From assembly GCA_023053685.1 (NCBI GenBank), contig JALIGW010000029.1, positions 2,145,001-2,209,000 on the forward strand: a stretch of DNA of 64,000 nucleotides. The letters run 5' to 3'. The notes below the pieces were generated by a model. The model did not search any database, was not told the origin of the DNA, and worked only from the letters and a program-made list of their open reading frames with translations. This DNA is from Diadophis punctatus similis (taxonomy: Eukaryota > Chordata > Lepidosauria > Squamata > Dipsadidae). Below, one piece after another: positions 46,032 to 57,984 of this stretch; within the stretch, counting starts at the first letter, position 1, and each line of letters begins with the position of its first letter. Position numbers and translations under genes: made by a program.

Positions 46032-46166
46032 CAGTGTTTCTCAACCTTGGCAGTTTGAAAATGTGTGGACTTCAACTCCCAGAATTCCCCAGCCAGCAAC
46101 GCTGGCTGGGGAATTCTGGGAGTTGAAGTCCACACATCTTCAAACTGCCAAGGTTGAGAAACACTG
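46032..46166. mobile_element. Palindromic hAT-type MITE, CAGTGTTTCTCAACC family (copy 3, well preserved)
   Basis: 135-bp almost perfect hairpin with ends CAGTGTTTCTCAACCTTGG and CCAAGGTTGAGAAACACTG, centre CCAGCAACGCTGG, perfect 8-bp duplication TTATAAAG (46024-46031, 46167-46174). Confidence 0.92.
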
Positions 46167-46174
46167 TTATAAAG

Positions 46175-47700
46175 ATTAGAATTGGCAAGCCTATCTTGGA
46201 CATGAATGATGGGGAAATCCTCAGTTTAATCCTAGTGTCAGGCCAGTCTTCTCCAAGCTAGCCTCTTGCTGACTGGAAGTAATGGATGGTAGAGTTTATA
46301 GCTAAAGGACTCTAGATTGGGAAAAGCAGCTTTTGGTCTTTCTACTACAGTATTAAAACTCAGTGGGTATTTATGTACTGTACTGTTTTGCATTTCCTCA
46401 CTGAGAACATCTCTGAGAATGTTCTTGGTAATTATCTTATGTTTAGAATGAGTAATTGAATTGATTCCTTCTCTGGTTTCCAGTATGTACAGAACCTTCT
46501 TATGCAGCTAGTACCAATATGTGATTCAATGCAATAATTAGGAACTATATTAAAAAGTATTAGTCCAGAGTAGTGGGCAAAATATTGAAGTGCACTTTTT
46601 AAAAATGTTGGGAGAAATCCCTTTTAATAATCTGGACTGAAGTCGTCTATTGGTTGTACCTTTGACTTACTTATCTTTCAAGTTAATTTTTATAGACTAA
46701 ATCACATTTTCATAATTAGGGATTTTTGTGCTTTTGAAATATGGAGTTATTTCCTCCTCCTCAGGTTCTGCCAAAAAAAGAAGTTACATAAGATCTTATG
46801 GGATTATAGATAGACCAGCTTTCTCTACCCAAGGGGCTTTTAGAGATTTAGGATGACAACTCCAACCATTGTGGTCCACTTTTGGGGGGAAGGAATTAAG
46901 GGGGGGGAACCAAGTTAGGTGGAGTATGTTTGTTTTATAATTTCCCATTTTGCTTTAAGGCAGGAATCTTCATTTGTTCCTTGTAGATTAGTATTTCGAA
47001 TTTTGTATACAATTATACATACCAGTATTATACACATGTTCAAGAGAAACAAGGTGTGTAAAATAAAATAATCTGCATTAGTGAATCAAGACTCATGTTA
47101 CAATGGCTGGTAGTACCAAATTAAAAATGTTTCTAGCTGTTTCAACGGATTGTATATTTCTATAATTTTGTCTTAATGAAGAAACTGGTACTTCAATCTT
47201 TCTAATGAAAAGATTAATTTATTTGACATATACTTTGGATTTCAAATATCTAAATCCTCCCCCTGTGCCCCCCCCCCCCAGTTTTCTAGCATATTTTGAT
47301 TTCTCATTAAAAAGCAAAGAACAACATATGGTATTTTATCCGTATAATATTTATTTTAAAGTTTTTAATGCTAAACTAGAAATATTCTGGTTATTAGAAA
47401 AGATATTAGCAAAGACAGCTTTGCCATCTGAGTGGTGAGCTATTTGAGTTATATTAGGATAACATTGTACAAAGAACATTAGATATGGTGACACTGATGT
47501 AGCTGATGGACAGTGATCAGTAAACCCTTCAGAATAGCTTGTTCTTTGCCTTCCAGAAGTTTGGGTTTGTATTGAAAAGGTTCTTTATTCTAAGGTGGCT
47601 TTTGAGATAGTTCCTGCCTACAGAGCTTATGGCTCTGTGTCCTTCTGAATTGCATAGGATAATTGATTTATGGATGGACAATTCTTTGTAGCCTAGGTTC
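46175..47700. other. No recognised feature apart from a C run
   Basis: AT-rich sequence; a C homopolymer lies near 47268-47279. Confidence 0.4.
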
Positions 47701-47769
47701 AGCTTTATTTTTTTTATAGTGTGTTTCTATAACCCCTCCTTCTGCCAGGTCAGTCTACCTCACATGGTT

Positions 47770-47965
47770 GTTTATTTTATTTTATTTTATTATTTTATTA
47801 TAATTTTTTATTTATTTTATTTTATTTATTTATTTATTTATTTTATTATTTATTATTTTATTTTATTATTTATTATTTATTATTATTATTTTTATTTATT
47901 TTATTTTTTTTTATTTTATTATTTTATCTATTTTATTTTAATTTTTGTTTTAATTTATTTTTATT
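47770..47965. repeat. TTTTA/TTTA simple repeat
   Basis: Nearly pure T and A in TTTTA and TTTA units. The 126-codon frame across it is Tyr/Phe/Ile low complexity and is not a gene. Confidence 0.9.
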
Positions 47966-48236
47966 CAATTTATAATCTGTTCTATTCCACTGCAACTCTG
48001 GGTGGCATACAATGGATGAAATTTAAAATAATACAATCCATGCAGTACATCCAGGTAAAACAAAACCACTATGTTCTCATATATCAAACAATCTATTAGA
48101 GACTCATCACCCCTCATTTTAGGGACCTTTCCCCATGTATTCAGCATTGAGCTCCCTAGGCCAGTCAGGCTGTGCATGTGTGATAATCAAAGGTTTGAGA
48201 ACTGCTGTTAGGGTAAAAGTAAATCTAATCTAACTA

Positions 48237-48573
48237 CAGGTAGTCCTCAACGTACAACCATTCATGTAGTGACCATTCGAACTTACAACGGTACTGAAAA
48301 AACACTTACGACCATGGTCACATGATCAAAATTTGGACTCTTGGCAATTGGCATGTATTGGGGTCATGTGATCACCCTTTGCGACCCATTTTGCATCAAT
48401 GGGAAAGCCAGATTCACATAACAAACCTGTCACTAACTTAACTACTGCAGTGATTCACTTCACTGTGGCAAGAAAGGTCATAAAATGGGGGAAAATTCAT
48501 TTAACAACTTGCCTTATTTAGCCTTATTTAGAAATTTTGAGCTCAATTGTGTTCATAAATCGAGGACTACCTG
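48237..48573 (-). mobile_element. MITE, AGGTAGTCCTCGACTTA family (copy 5)
   Basis: Opposite orientation to the NUP160 intron copies: CTCAATTGTGTTCATAAATC lies at the right end. Ends CAGGTAGTCCTCAACG and CGAGGACTACCTG, with TA on both sides. Confidence 0.75.
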
Positions 48574-48579
48574 TAGTTG

Positions 48580-49400
48580 TTTCCAAAATGAGAGAGGGAC
48601 TAAAATCTGCAGATTTTGACTGCCTAAAAATAAAAGAGCAACTGAATTGAAAAAAGTGAAGCATCTTTTCCTGATATATTTAGATGCAAACCCCAAGGAG
48701 AGAATGTGTGTATGGGATTGTGCATAGCTGGGAAGGGGTCAGTTGAGTAACTTTCTGGAATCCAGTGTGTCTGCTAATTGTGATAGTGGATGAGTGGCTA
48801 ACCTGCTCAGTGAATTTCCGTGGGTCAGAAAGCTCAGGGGATGTCCCGCTAGAGGTGGTGCTTAAAGGATTCTAAAAATTCCCTTGGGCCGTTTGTTCTC
48901 TAATGTAGCACAGAGGTATTTTAAGGACTTAAATTTAAGCCCCATTGTATTAAACATTGCCCCCACAGTAAATCATTTGTTTGTTTGAAGCGGCTTGCAA
49001 TTGCAAAAGATAGCAATAAGCGAGGCCAAGACTGTGGTCTATACCATATGTAGTCTTCCCAAGGCCTCAGCCCACTGAAGGATCAGTAAAAATATTTAGT
49101 TTGAATCCCAGTACAAATATAAACAATGCTTTGAAAGAGCTGCTGCTGTCTGAGGGTATGGAAATGTAAATCTAGCTTAATCATCAAATAATTAGGATTT
49201 TTTAAAAATACTTAAGGTGAAAGAGCATTGGAAACAAAGAAAACTTTATTAATATGAAATTTAAACAAAACATTGGACTAGGTTTTGTGAATAGAGTGCT
49301 AAATTAGTAATCTGGATGTGAGTGAAATGAATGATTAAAAATGCGTGAAGCTGTATTTGTCTATCCTGTTAAATTTAATGGGATTTAATCCCAGGTAAAT
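48580..49400. other. No recognised feature
   Basis: Nothing identifiable. Confidence 0.4.
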
Positions 49401-49406
49401 GTATAT

Positions 49407-49566
49407 CAGCAATGGGTTACACTTACCTTTGCTACCGGTTTGGAGATGTGCACGCACGCGCTGCTTCTACACATGCACAGAAGCTTCTGTGCATGCACAG
49501 ATCGTCCATGATGATGTCCAGGCAGGTGGGCGGAGCTTCCCGCTGCCTCCGCTACCGGTTCGCGAA
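49407..49566. mobile_element. Partial hAT-type MITE, CAGGGGTGGGTTC family
   Basis: CAGCAATGGGTTACACTTAC then CTACCGGTTTGG, a CTACACATGCACAGAAG/CTTCTGTGCATGCACAG hairpin, and CTACCGGTTCG before an AT run. The right terminus is missing. Confidence 0.65.
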
Positions 49567-49619
49567 TATATATATACCTAAAATTATTTATAGTCCCTTA
49601 TACCTTTGATATTTAATAA

Positions 49620-51280
49620 AGTTTTAAGCGAACAGAAGGAAAATGTACTAAAATGTACACTCAACCATATGGGAAATGGGTCATTCATATCATCCCTTGA
49701 GTCATGGAAACTCTATTATATAGTTTGCCAGTGCTGTTCTTTTCTCTTCTTGGCCTCAGAGGATCAGAGGTAAAAGAAAAAAATCCTGCATCTTTAATAG
49801 TAGAGAGAAGTGGAAATTGGAACAGGTATAGTTTGGCATGCAAGTGGCACCTGCTGAAATTATATTGCTACTACCGTAAAATTGCAGAGTTCTGTGTCAT
49901 TAACATCTAGCCACCCCATCCTGGCAAGCCATATCCTGGTTGCTTTCTGACTGAGTGGTGAGTTAAAATTAGACTTGGAACATAATTGGCATTCATACTT
50001 AGCGCATGCCAGATGCATGCACCAAGTTTCTTTCTTTTTTAAGAAAAATATGGTTAGATGCCAACATTAGCGATACTTTGATTGCCTATCACCAAACAGG
50101 CTGCCAGAAACCAAGCTTCAAGAAGGCTATTGACCTTCTTTTGAATGTGAAAGAGGTTAGAGAACCTTTACTTTTGCTTACTGGAGAGTTTGGGCTGTGT
50201 TTGTTCAGAAAAGAGCAACAACAGGTGTGAGAGCTTTCTTTTGTTCCATAGAATCGGCCTCAGTAAAGCTAGCCAAGGAGCCTCCTAGAAACCAAGTTCA
50301 CCTGTCCCTTTTTTAAAATCCAGGTTGGATCCAACCAGTTCTGGCAGGGATTTTATAAACATTAGCCCAACCTTTATGGCAAATGTTAAAGGGGTGAAAA
50401 CTGTGGGAAAGAGAGGCCTTGTGTAATTAAACTGTAACAGGTTAAAAAAAAATCTGTTGTTAAAAAAAGGGAAGTTGTGATTTTGTATTACCTTGGGTAT
50501 TTCCAGATGAATGATTTGTAGGTGTTGTACAATGAAGTTGTTGTACAGCTACTTTCTCTTTTCCCATTAAAGAAAGGGGAATACGGAGTAATTCTTCCTT
50601 TTATGTGTGGGGGGGAAAAGAAAAGTGGAAGAAATAGCGAGGAAACACAAGGTTACAAAAGGAGTGTTGTCTGACTCCCTATAAAACTCTTTAAGGAGGC
50701 AAAGGGGCGATTTTATGGTAAAAAGCGACTTCTGGAGCCTTTCTAGAGGAATGTAATATTGTAGGAGTTATTGGCTGGTTCATTGGTATTCACTAGTGTT
50801 AACATGTAGGCACTCAATTGTGAATGTTTATAACATTTGCATAGATTGTCTAAATAAGGTAGAGAATAAATTGCCTGTAACATTCAGCTGGGTAGTAAAG
50901 CATATGTTGCAACCTTGTAGAGCAGGAGAGATGTAGTAATACCTATTTATCTGTATAATCAGATGTTGATTTTTAAGCAGCTCTGGTACCGTAAGAGGTC
51001 ATATAACTTTAACCAGTGAGAGACTAAGAGATTTTTAATTTACCATTTACGGTAATAAAGTAAAACTATACAGTACAATACTTTATGCTACAGGCCCTTA
51101 TTTGACCAAACCTCAAATTACCGTAGGCTACTTGTCTTGTGGGGTTGGTGGGGAAGCCCATTTTGCCTAATATGCCTCCATCTCCACCCTAATGTTGGCT
51201 TCAACTCTTGCCACAGATTCTGTAGCCCTTGGAAGCCAATTTAACAAAACGCGGTTTCAGATACGGTAGTTACCCCACAT
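49620..51280. other. No recognised feature
   Basis: No gene or complete repeat recognised on either strand. Confidence 0.4.
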
Positions 51281-51295
51281 TATCAGCCCCTATAT

Positions 51296-51699
51296 CAGTG
51301 ATGGCGAACCTATGGCACGCGTGCCACAGGTGGCACACGGAGCCATATCTGCCGGCACGTGAGGTGTTACCCTAGCTTAGCTCAAACACACAGGTGCACG
51401 CTGGCCAGCTGATTTTTGGCTCACGCGGAGGCTCTGGGAGGGCGTTTTCAGCTTCCAGAGGACCTCCAAGGGGGCGGAAGAGGGCGTTTTCACCCTCCCC
51501 AGGCTCCAGGGAAGCCTATTGGGCCCACCTGAAGTCGGGAAATGGGCCATTTCCAGCCTCCAGAGGGCTTCCGAGGGGCGGGAGAGGCCATTTTCGCCCT
51601 CCCCAGGCATTGAATTATGGGTGTGGGCACTCGCGTGTGTGTGATAGCCCGTGCGTGCGCGCTTTAGGCACCCAAGGAAAAAAAGGTTCACCATCACTG
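51296..51699. mobile_element. hAT-type MITE, CAGTGATGGCGAACC family (copy 2)
   Basis: Ends CAGTGATGGCGAACCTATGG and GGTTCACCATCACTG; perfect 8-bp duplication CCCTATAT (51288-51295, 51700-51707). Internal GGGCGTTTTCACCCTCCCCAG repeats. Over 100-codon frames on both strands are shadows of this GC-rich repeat. Confidence 0.9.
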
Positions 51700-51729
51700 C
51701 CCTATATACTGTAGTTCTGTATATAGTTC

Positions 51730-52054
51730 TGTAGTACTGTATATTGCCAGTTGTATGTCTATGCAGGGTGATGCATCCCTATCCTAATATTATGGTACAT
51801 TCCAATACAAGCAGGACACGTGATGTGATCTTCTGAGCATGTGTGCATTCCTGATTCTCCATTATTCTCTTCTGCCTTTGACTCTGACCGGAGCGGTCAC
51901 GATTTATTAGCAAGATGTAACTATTCATGATTTATTGTTTTTGTACCGAAATAAATATTTTCTATTAGACTTTTAATCTTGGCTTTATTTCTAAATGTCT
52001 GAATTCCAAGAAAAGATCCACATCGCCTCTATGAGATTTATTCTCACTTTAACA
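51730..52054 (+). mobile_element. Solo LTR (copy 2)
   Basis: Same family as 10705-11027: from TGTAGTACTGTATATTGCC to CTTTAACA, with an AATAAATATTTTC signal inside. No clear 5-bp duplication remains. Confidence 0.65.
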
Positions 52055-52059
52055 TCCTT

Positions 52060-53500
52060 GTGGGGCACAGAGCAACTTTTGAGGAAGCTGTCAGTCAAAC
52101 ATCATCTGAAGGACAATTGCAGTCCAATCATACACATGCCGCCCATCTTTTGCGGCAGGATTTTTTTTTAATTAAAAAAGCTCTAGTTAAAATTGCATGG
52201 CATTATAGAGTTTACATAATTGATTCAGTGCAGCTGGCAAAGGAGCTGTGATTGGCTGCACCTCTTTCTTGAAGTCATATCTGTTTTTTGTCCCCATGTA
52301 ATGCGGAAATAGGTGTCGGGTGATGACTGGGCAGTAGCTGTGTCCTTCTGGGCTCTATTCAGTTTAAACTCTCTTCTATTGAGCTCCTGGAGTTTCTGCG
52401 TTTGATTTCTGGGCCGCGAAGCGTGCCTCGAAGTATCCCCAAGCTTGTTTTTCTGCCTTAGGGAGGAAATGGAAAACAAAGGAATCTGGTTTCCATCTCA
52501 AGATGGAGCCCATCCGAATAATTTCCTAAGTAACTAAAAAGTCCTTTGGCCCAAGATTTATAAATCTTGATTTTTGATCCTGATTGCATCAAGAATTGTC
52601 TTAATGGAAAATTACTGTTCTGGCAGAGTGGTTGCTAGGTATGTTATGAACCAACCTCCTGTCCCCAATGTGTGTTTTTTAAGGCTGTGGTCACTTCCAA
52701 GCTGCCTGAAATAATGACTCTCCTGCTGATTGATGTTTCGGAGGCAATTTCCATGTCTAGAAGTAAAGTAAGGTGTGCCGGTTCAATTCATGAAAGAGAG
52801 AATTTAAGGTACATTCCATGGTGTTTTGCTCTTGTCCATTCTTCCTGTGAGTCATTATTGAACCCTAGGTATTTCAGCTCTGTACACATTTTCTATGGCC
52901 GTCTTGTAGGCAGTTCTTTCTACAACACCTACTCTCTGATTTCTTGCCTAAACTACAGCAGTAACTGTCTGGGATTATACTGATGTTTAATCAGAGTGGA
53001 GTTAACATTACAGTCGTAAAATATAAAACACAACTTTGCTATCTAAAAAGGAAGGTTGTAATAATTGTTATTCTACTTACCGTACATTATAGATTAAAAA
53101 GTTTGTGCCTCACTGTACAAAACCCACACAGATCCTTGCTTCAAATTTCAAAATTGATAAAATGAAATATATATGCCAAGAGAATATCAGGAAATTATCT
53201 GGACAGCTAGTATTTTGTCTTAAGACAAATATTCGATTTAGCTTTTACATTTAGAAAACTGGAATAAAGTGTGCCAAGTTAACTTTATGCTATTATCTTT
53301 AAAAGCTTTCTCTCCCCCTCCCCCATTACCTAAACTGAAACTTTGATAAGGGGAAAAAAACATATTAGGCTGGGTTGATAGATTATAATAAGGTTGTAGC
53401 TTTCTTTTTGGCTTTGTGTTGTAAACCCAACCATGATTTAAGCAAGAAAACGTGCTTGAACAAATTAGACTTTAGTTTGTTGTAAAAACTGATGCAACAA
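52060..53500. other. No recognised feature
   Basis: Open frames of up to about 100 codons show no resemblance to known families that I can see. Confidence 0.4.
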
Positions 53501-53507
53501 TTTTCGA

Positions 53508-53748
53508 TTTATTTATTAGTGAGACTTATATACCACCTCATAGCGCAAGCACTCTCTAAGCGGTTTACACCAGTAAGCAATGTATATTTATATTGCCTCC
53601 AACAATCTGGGTCCTCATTTTACCTACCTCGGAAGGATGGAAGACTGAGTCAACCCTGAGCCGGTGAGATTTGAACAGCTGAACTGCTGATCACAGTCAG
53701 CTAAAGTAGCCTGCAGTACTGCACTCTAACTGCTGCGCCACCTCGGCT
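53508..53748 (-). mobile_element. tRNA-derived SINE (Sauria-type), copy 3
   Basis: On the minus strand it starts GCCGAGGTGGCGCAGCAGTT and contains GTAAACCGCTTAGAGAG; the tail differs from the other copies. Confidence 0.85.
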
Positions 53749-53815
53749 CATGGATTTTTTTAAAATATTCATATTATAAGTGAAAGTACATGCACTTGTA
53801 ATTGTTGTACTAGTT

Positions 53816-54052
53816 TGATCTAGTGGTTAAGGCACCAGGCTAAAAACCAGGAGTTAGTGAGTTCTAGTCCTGTCTTAGGCATAAAAACTGGCTGGGTGAA
53901 TTTGGGCCAGTCTCTCTTTCTCTCTCAACCCAACCCACCTCATAGAGTGATTATTGAGGGAAAACTAGGAGAAGGAAGGGATATTTGTGTGTGTTTGCTG
54001 TCTTGAATTATTTATAAAAAAAGGTGTGGTATATAAACAAAATAAATCCTAA
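53816..54052 (+). mobile_element. tRNA-derived SINE, second family (copy 2)
   Basis: GATCTAGTGGTTAAGGCACC start, GAGTTCTAGTCCTGTCTTAG B-box region, body to TTGAATTATTTATAAAAA, tail ATAAACAAAATAAAT. Confidence 0.8.
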
Positions 54053-54059
54053 ATTTTTA

Positions 54060-54905
54060 GAAAGAAACAAAGGCCTTGAACATTGCTAACATAGCTGACT
54101 GAGCATGGTCAGAATACTACACATTTGTACTTTATATATCTGAATACATTCTCCTTATAGGCAATCTCATGAAAGATAAGCTAATTATTACTGTACTACA
54201 TCCATTAATTCTTTTTTATGAAAGAATACAACACCAGCGAAGATGTATATACAGTCCTGAAAACTAACTTTAGGTTTACATCCTGCTGTACTAGCAGGAA
54301 AAATTAGCTATATACATTTTATCAGTATATATAACATCCTATGTACTGTAGTCATATTTTAGTACTGAGGGATAAGGTTTGTTCCATATGGTTCCGGAGA
54401 ATTCCCCCTCCCCCCAAACACAGCCATTGGTAGTTGAAATATATGAGGAATGGCATCCATTCCTGCTGGATTACAAAGATCCTGAGATGGACTTTGTACT
54501 TTGTATTGCATCTGAGAATCATGATAAAACCTGTCCTATTGAATTTCTTTGGACCTTGAAACCACTATGAGTAATAGGCAATTTATAGAGTAGTTGATAC
54601 TTCACTCCTTTATCTGTTACTGGCATGGAAAAAGAAGGTGTCCAGTGCCTGTTCCTTGCTGCCCTGCCCTCCTTGGCTGGGTTGGTCCAAAGTCAGTAGT
54701 TAAGCCTGGTTCTGTTTTGTAGGTTGGGGAGGGGGATCTTAAGGGGCAAAATGGATTTCAAAACAATTTCACACTCTGAAAATCCCAAAGCACTCCAAAA
54801 GGGGCTTTTCCCTTGTCTTGAAATCCCTGGAGGATTTCAGAACGACGTGACATACCTGAACAAAGTTGCCGTTTAATCATCTCACTTATTTTCAGTTCTT
54901 CCCAC
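54060..54905. other. No recognised feature
   Basis: No support for coding or repeat content. Confidence 0.4.
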
Positions 54906-55464
54906 TCCAGTGACCTCCAAAGGTGGTATTCAGCCGGTTCGGACAGGTTCGGGTGAACCGGTAGCGGGAATTTTAACTAGTTCAGAGAACCGGCAAATAC
55001 CACCTCTGGCTGGCCCCGCCCCTGCTTGCTTTGCCCCGCCCTGCCCAGTCACTCCTCGCCTACCATTGCTGCCTGCCTTCCGCCGCGGCCCTGATCTCCC
55101 TGGATGAGTGAGCCTGCAAGCAAGCTCTGATCGAGTCGACTCCTGGGCCAGCCTAGGCCGCTACTGCCGCAAGCTCCAGTCGAGTACCGACTCCCGGGCC
55201 GGCGTAGGCTGCTGCCTCGGGGTGGACATGGTGAGGCTCGGCCGCCTTTCAGACCTGGCTCTCGCCATCCTTCCACCCGCATGCCGCCGGCCTGCTCGCT
55301 CTCCACCTTGGGTCAGGGGATGCGCCAGTCCCTGGCTCTGACCTTCCCCGGGGCCTCCGCCTGCATGCTGCCCGCTCGCCCTCTGCCTCACTCACCTTCC
55401 GAATGACCGCCTTGGTTGGGAGGGGGACATGGCGAGGCTCGGCCGTCTTTTGCAAGAAGCCTCC

Positions 55465-55600
55465 AGCCACTGGTAGTTTTTGGCACAAGAAGCCTCCAGC
55501 CGCCGCTGCCGGCTCGATTCCAGCTGGCAAAGAGGCGGCGGCTGGAGGCATCTCGTGCCAAAAAAGAGGCAATGGCTGCAGGTTTCTTGCGCTGAAAACT
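55465..55600. repeat. Palindrome 1 of the 54.9-57.5 kb element (imperfect)
   Basis: AAGCCTCCAGCCGCCGCTGC on the left pairs with GGCGGCGGCTGGAGGC on the right; the outer TTTTTGGCACAAG also pairs with TCGTGCCAAAAA. Confidence 0.7.
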
Positions 55601-55699
55601 ACAGGCCGAAAAAGAGGCCTGAAGTCCCACCGTCACCACCCTGTGTGCCAGAGGGGCTCGCCCACGCACCATCTCCTCACAGAAGGCCCCGGCGCCATG

Positions 55700-55970
55700 A
55701 GGTGTGTGCGTGTTTGCTGTGTGTATGTTTGAGGCCGAGAAGGAGGAGAGGACTTGGCCGAACTTTTCTGCCTCTCTTTGCAGCGGAGCTGCTCGGAAGG
55801 CAGCCGCCACAATCTGTCCCTTTAAGGTACTTCGATGCGGGGGGAGGGGGGACTATAAAGGGACAGGCTGCAGGAGCTACCTTCCGAGCAGCTCTGCTGT
55901 GAAGGGAGGCAGAAAGGTTCGGCATTTGCTGCTTCTTCTCTGGCATACACACAGAGCAAACACGCACACA
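55700..55970. repeat. Palindrome 2 of the 54.9-57.5 kb element
   Basis: GTGTTTGCTGTGTGTATG, CGAACTTTTCTGCCTC and GAGCTGCTCGGAAGG on the left return reversed as CCTTCCGAGCAGCTC, GAGGCAGAAAGGTTCGG and CATACACACAGAGCAAACAC. Centre near 55840. Confidence 0.8.
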
Positions 55971-56039
55971 TCTCACAGCGCCAGGATCTTCTGTGAGGAG
56001 ACTGCATGTGGGCGAGTTCATCCAGCGCCGTGAGATGTG

Positions 56040-56225
56040 TGCCTGTTTGCTCTGTGTGTATGAGGCCGAGAAGGAGGAGAGAGGCAGCCAGGTTGAATGT
56101 TGTTTCTTTCTGCCCCCACGCTTTCCGGATGGGACTTACAGCGTGGCGGCAGAGAGAAACAGGATTCAACCTGGCTGCTTCTCTCCTCCTCCTCGGTCTC
56201 AAACATACACACAGAGCAAACACCC
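56040..56225. repeat. Palindrome 3 of the 54.9-57.5 kb element
   Basis: TGTTTGCTCTGTGTGTATG and GGCAGCCAGGTTGAAT pair with CATACACACAGAGCAAACA and ATTCAACCTGGCTGC. Its outer arms repeat those of palindrome 2. Confidence 0.8.
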
Positions 56226-56344
56226 ACATATGGCCAGAGGGAGTTGCACATGCGCCGTCTCCTCGCAGAAGGTCCCAGCGCCGTGAAGTGTGTGCATGTT
56301 TGCTCACACACGTTAAGGCCGAGAAGGAGAGAAGACTTGGCCGA

Positions 56345-56760
56345 ACTTTGCCCAAGACTTCTCGTGTATTCAGGGACTACACCTCTCCCAACGATGAGTT
56401 TGGCGGTGATCTAATGAAACATCTTCCAGCTCTTCGAGATCGACTTTAAGAGCACCACCATGGAAGAAGCCGAGAAGCCAAGAGCAAAAGTAGCAGCGGC
56501 GGGGTGACAGATGCAGAAACCGCGCCTCTGAGGAAAAGAGGAGGCGGTGAAGCCCTGGCTGTCACCCAGGAGGGGACCGCAGAGGGACACGTCACACACT
56601 CCTGTCACCCCCACCGCTGCTACTTTTGCTCTCGGCTTCTTCCATGGGGGTGCTCTTAAAGTCAATCTTGAAGAGCTGGAAGTCGTTTTGTTAGATCGCC
56701 AAACTCATCGTTGGGAGAGGTGTATTCCCTGAATACACAAGAAGTCTTAGGCAAAGTTCT
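56345..56760. repeat. Palindrome 4 of the 54.9-57.5 kb element, with coding-like arms
   Basis: CTTTGCCCAAGACTTCTCGT and CTCCCAACGATGAGTTTGGC on the left return reversed at 56690-56760. In each arm one frame reads FQLFEIDFKSTTMEEAE or FQLFKIDFKSTPMEEAESKS, which looks like real protein. I do not recognise the source gene. Confidence 0.75.
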
Positions 56761-56881
56761 CTGACTTTTAAAATGCATCCGCATGGTGTTTGCCTCCCTT
56801 CACACTCCTTGCGCACGCCGGGAGCGCCAAACTGGAGTGGAAAAGCATGCACGGGAGCGAGAGAGTGAGAAGTTGGCCACT

Positions 56882-56974
56882 ATGCGGCGAGCACCTTGGC
56901 TTCCCCTCTTGCTCCTCACAGTCGCCCTAAGCTGGTGCAGTTCTTTACTTGGGCAGCCCCGACGGCCGCAGTAG
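56882..56974 (+). pseudogene. Captured first-exon fragment with a signal peptide
   Basis: A 30-codon frame MRRAPWLPLLLLTVALSW... has a classic signal peptide: basic start, a leucine-rich core, then SSLLGQPRRPQ and a stop. It sits in GC-rich sequence inside the 54.9-57.5 kb element. It looks like the start of a secreted or membrane protein gene, cut off by the capture. Source gene not recognised; a chance frame is possible but unlikely given the hydrophobic core. Confidence 0.5.
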
Positions 56975-57294
56975 CGGCCGCAGCAGCAACAAGCAGCCCG
57001 CAACAACGAGGTACAGTAAGATTTGGCAGCGCAAAAATTGTTCTGTAAAAAAATAGTGCATCTCTGAGGGGCTTCTGGCAAAAAAAACCCAACCACTCCA
57101 AAACAAAACCCAGGCTTGCAGCAACAGTTTGGAGCTTGTTAAGGAGGACTGCTCCTCTGCCCCAGCCATGTGTTTCCCAGTCCGGGCTGCTCAGCAGGCA
57201 GACTCAGCAGGAAGGCTTTTGTTTTGTCAGCCCAAGGGCAGCGGGGGGGGGGGGGAGATACGTAGGAAATCGCCCTGTCTCTGCAGCATCGGTC

Positions 57295-57405
57295 ATGTGA
57301 CTGAGTGGGCGTGGCCAACTCAATGTCACTCAGAGCAAGGTGCCGCACTACCTTGCCCTGAGTGATGTCGAGTTGTACATGCCCACTCAGTCACATGACC
57401 CCACC
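57295..57405. repeat. Palindrome 5 of the 54.9-57.5 kb element
   Basis: GGTCATGTGACTGAGTGGGC on the left returns as GCCCACTCAGTCACATGACC, spacer around 57350. Confidence 0.85.
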
Positions 57406-57984
57406 AAGCCACACCCACCAAGCCACACCCACAGAACCAGTAGTTTAAAAAAATTGAATCCCACCACTGGTGACCTCCCATCTTCCATGATTTTCTGAAA
57501 AGCCACAGACGAGACAGGGTAGTCCTGAGGTTAAATCAAGTTCATTACCTCTAGCTTTTAATGCAAAGATGACCCAGAAATACATGCTTGTAGTAGTTGC
57601 AATGGTATTTCGGGCATCTTGCTAATACTTGAGTTCAACCAGCCAGCCGTGTCACTAGTAACCACAAAAGCTTTGCAGGAAAGCTCCCAAATAATAACTT
57701 TCCACACAATTCTTAACCAGCCAAGGCTTGCTGAAATTCACTTCAGGCCCTGCTGATGACATTCTATCCACAGGGTAGTGCTACAACTATGACTTGTCTA
57801 GCCACCTGCACAGGAAGTGGAACTGGATCAATTTTCTCCAATGAATTATTTTCCAGATGTATTGGCTTTCAGCTGTCATTGCAGGGGCCAGGGTGGCCAA
57901 GGAATGATACATTCCTGGAGAACATGTTGGCAGGTACCCCTTGATTAAAGATACTTGCAAACTTAAGGCCATGGGAATTTTGCT

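Larger units (their letters stand above)
54918..57469. mobile_element. Large hAT-type element built of serial palindromes, with captured gene sequence
   Basis: Ends CAAAGGTGGTATTC and GAATCCCACCACTG with a perfect 8-bp duplication GTGACCTC (54910-54917, 57470-57477). Near the left end lies GGTGAACCGGTAGCGGG, as in the small family members at 665, 44319 and 49407. The interior is GC rich and holds palindromes centred near 55520, 55840, 56130, 56540 and 57350 and a signal-peptide frame at 56882. No transposase is encoded, so it is non-autonomous. At 2552 bp it is about ten times its small relatives. Confidence 0.88.

Noticed and set aside
47719..48099. 126-codon open frame
   Set aside because: TTTTA simple repeat translated as Tyr/Phe/Ile.
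51377..51714. Two overlapping 106-codon frames
   Set aside because: They lie within a hAT MITE; near-identical frames occur in the copy at 63497.
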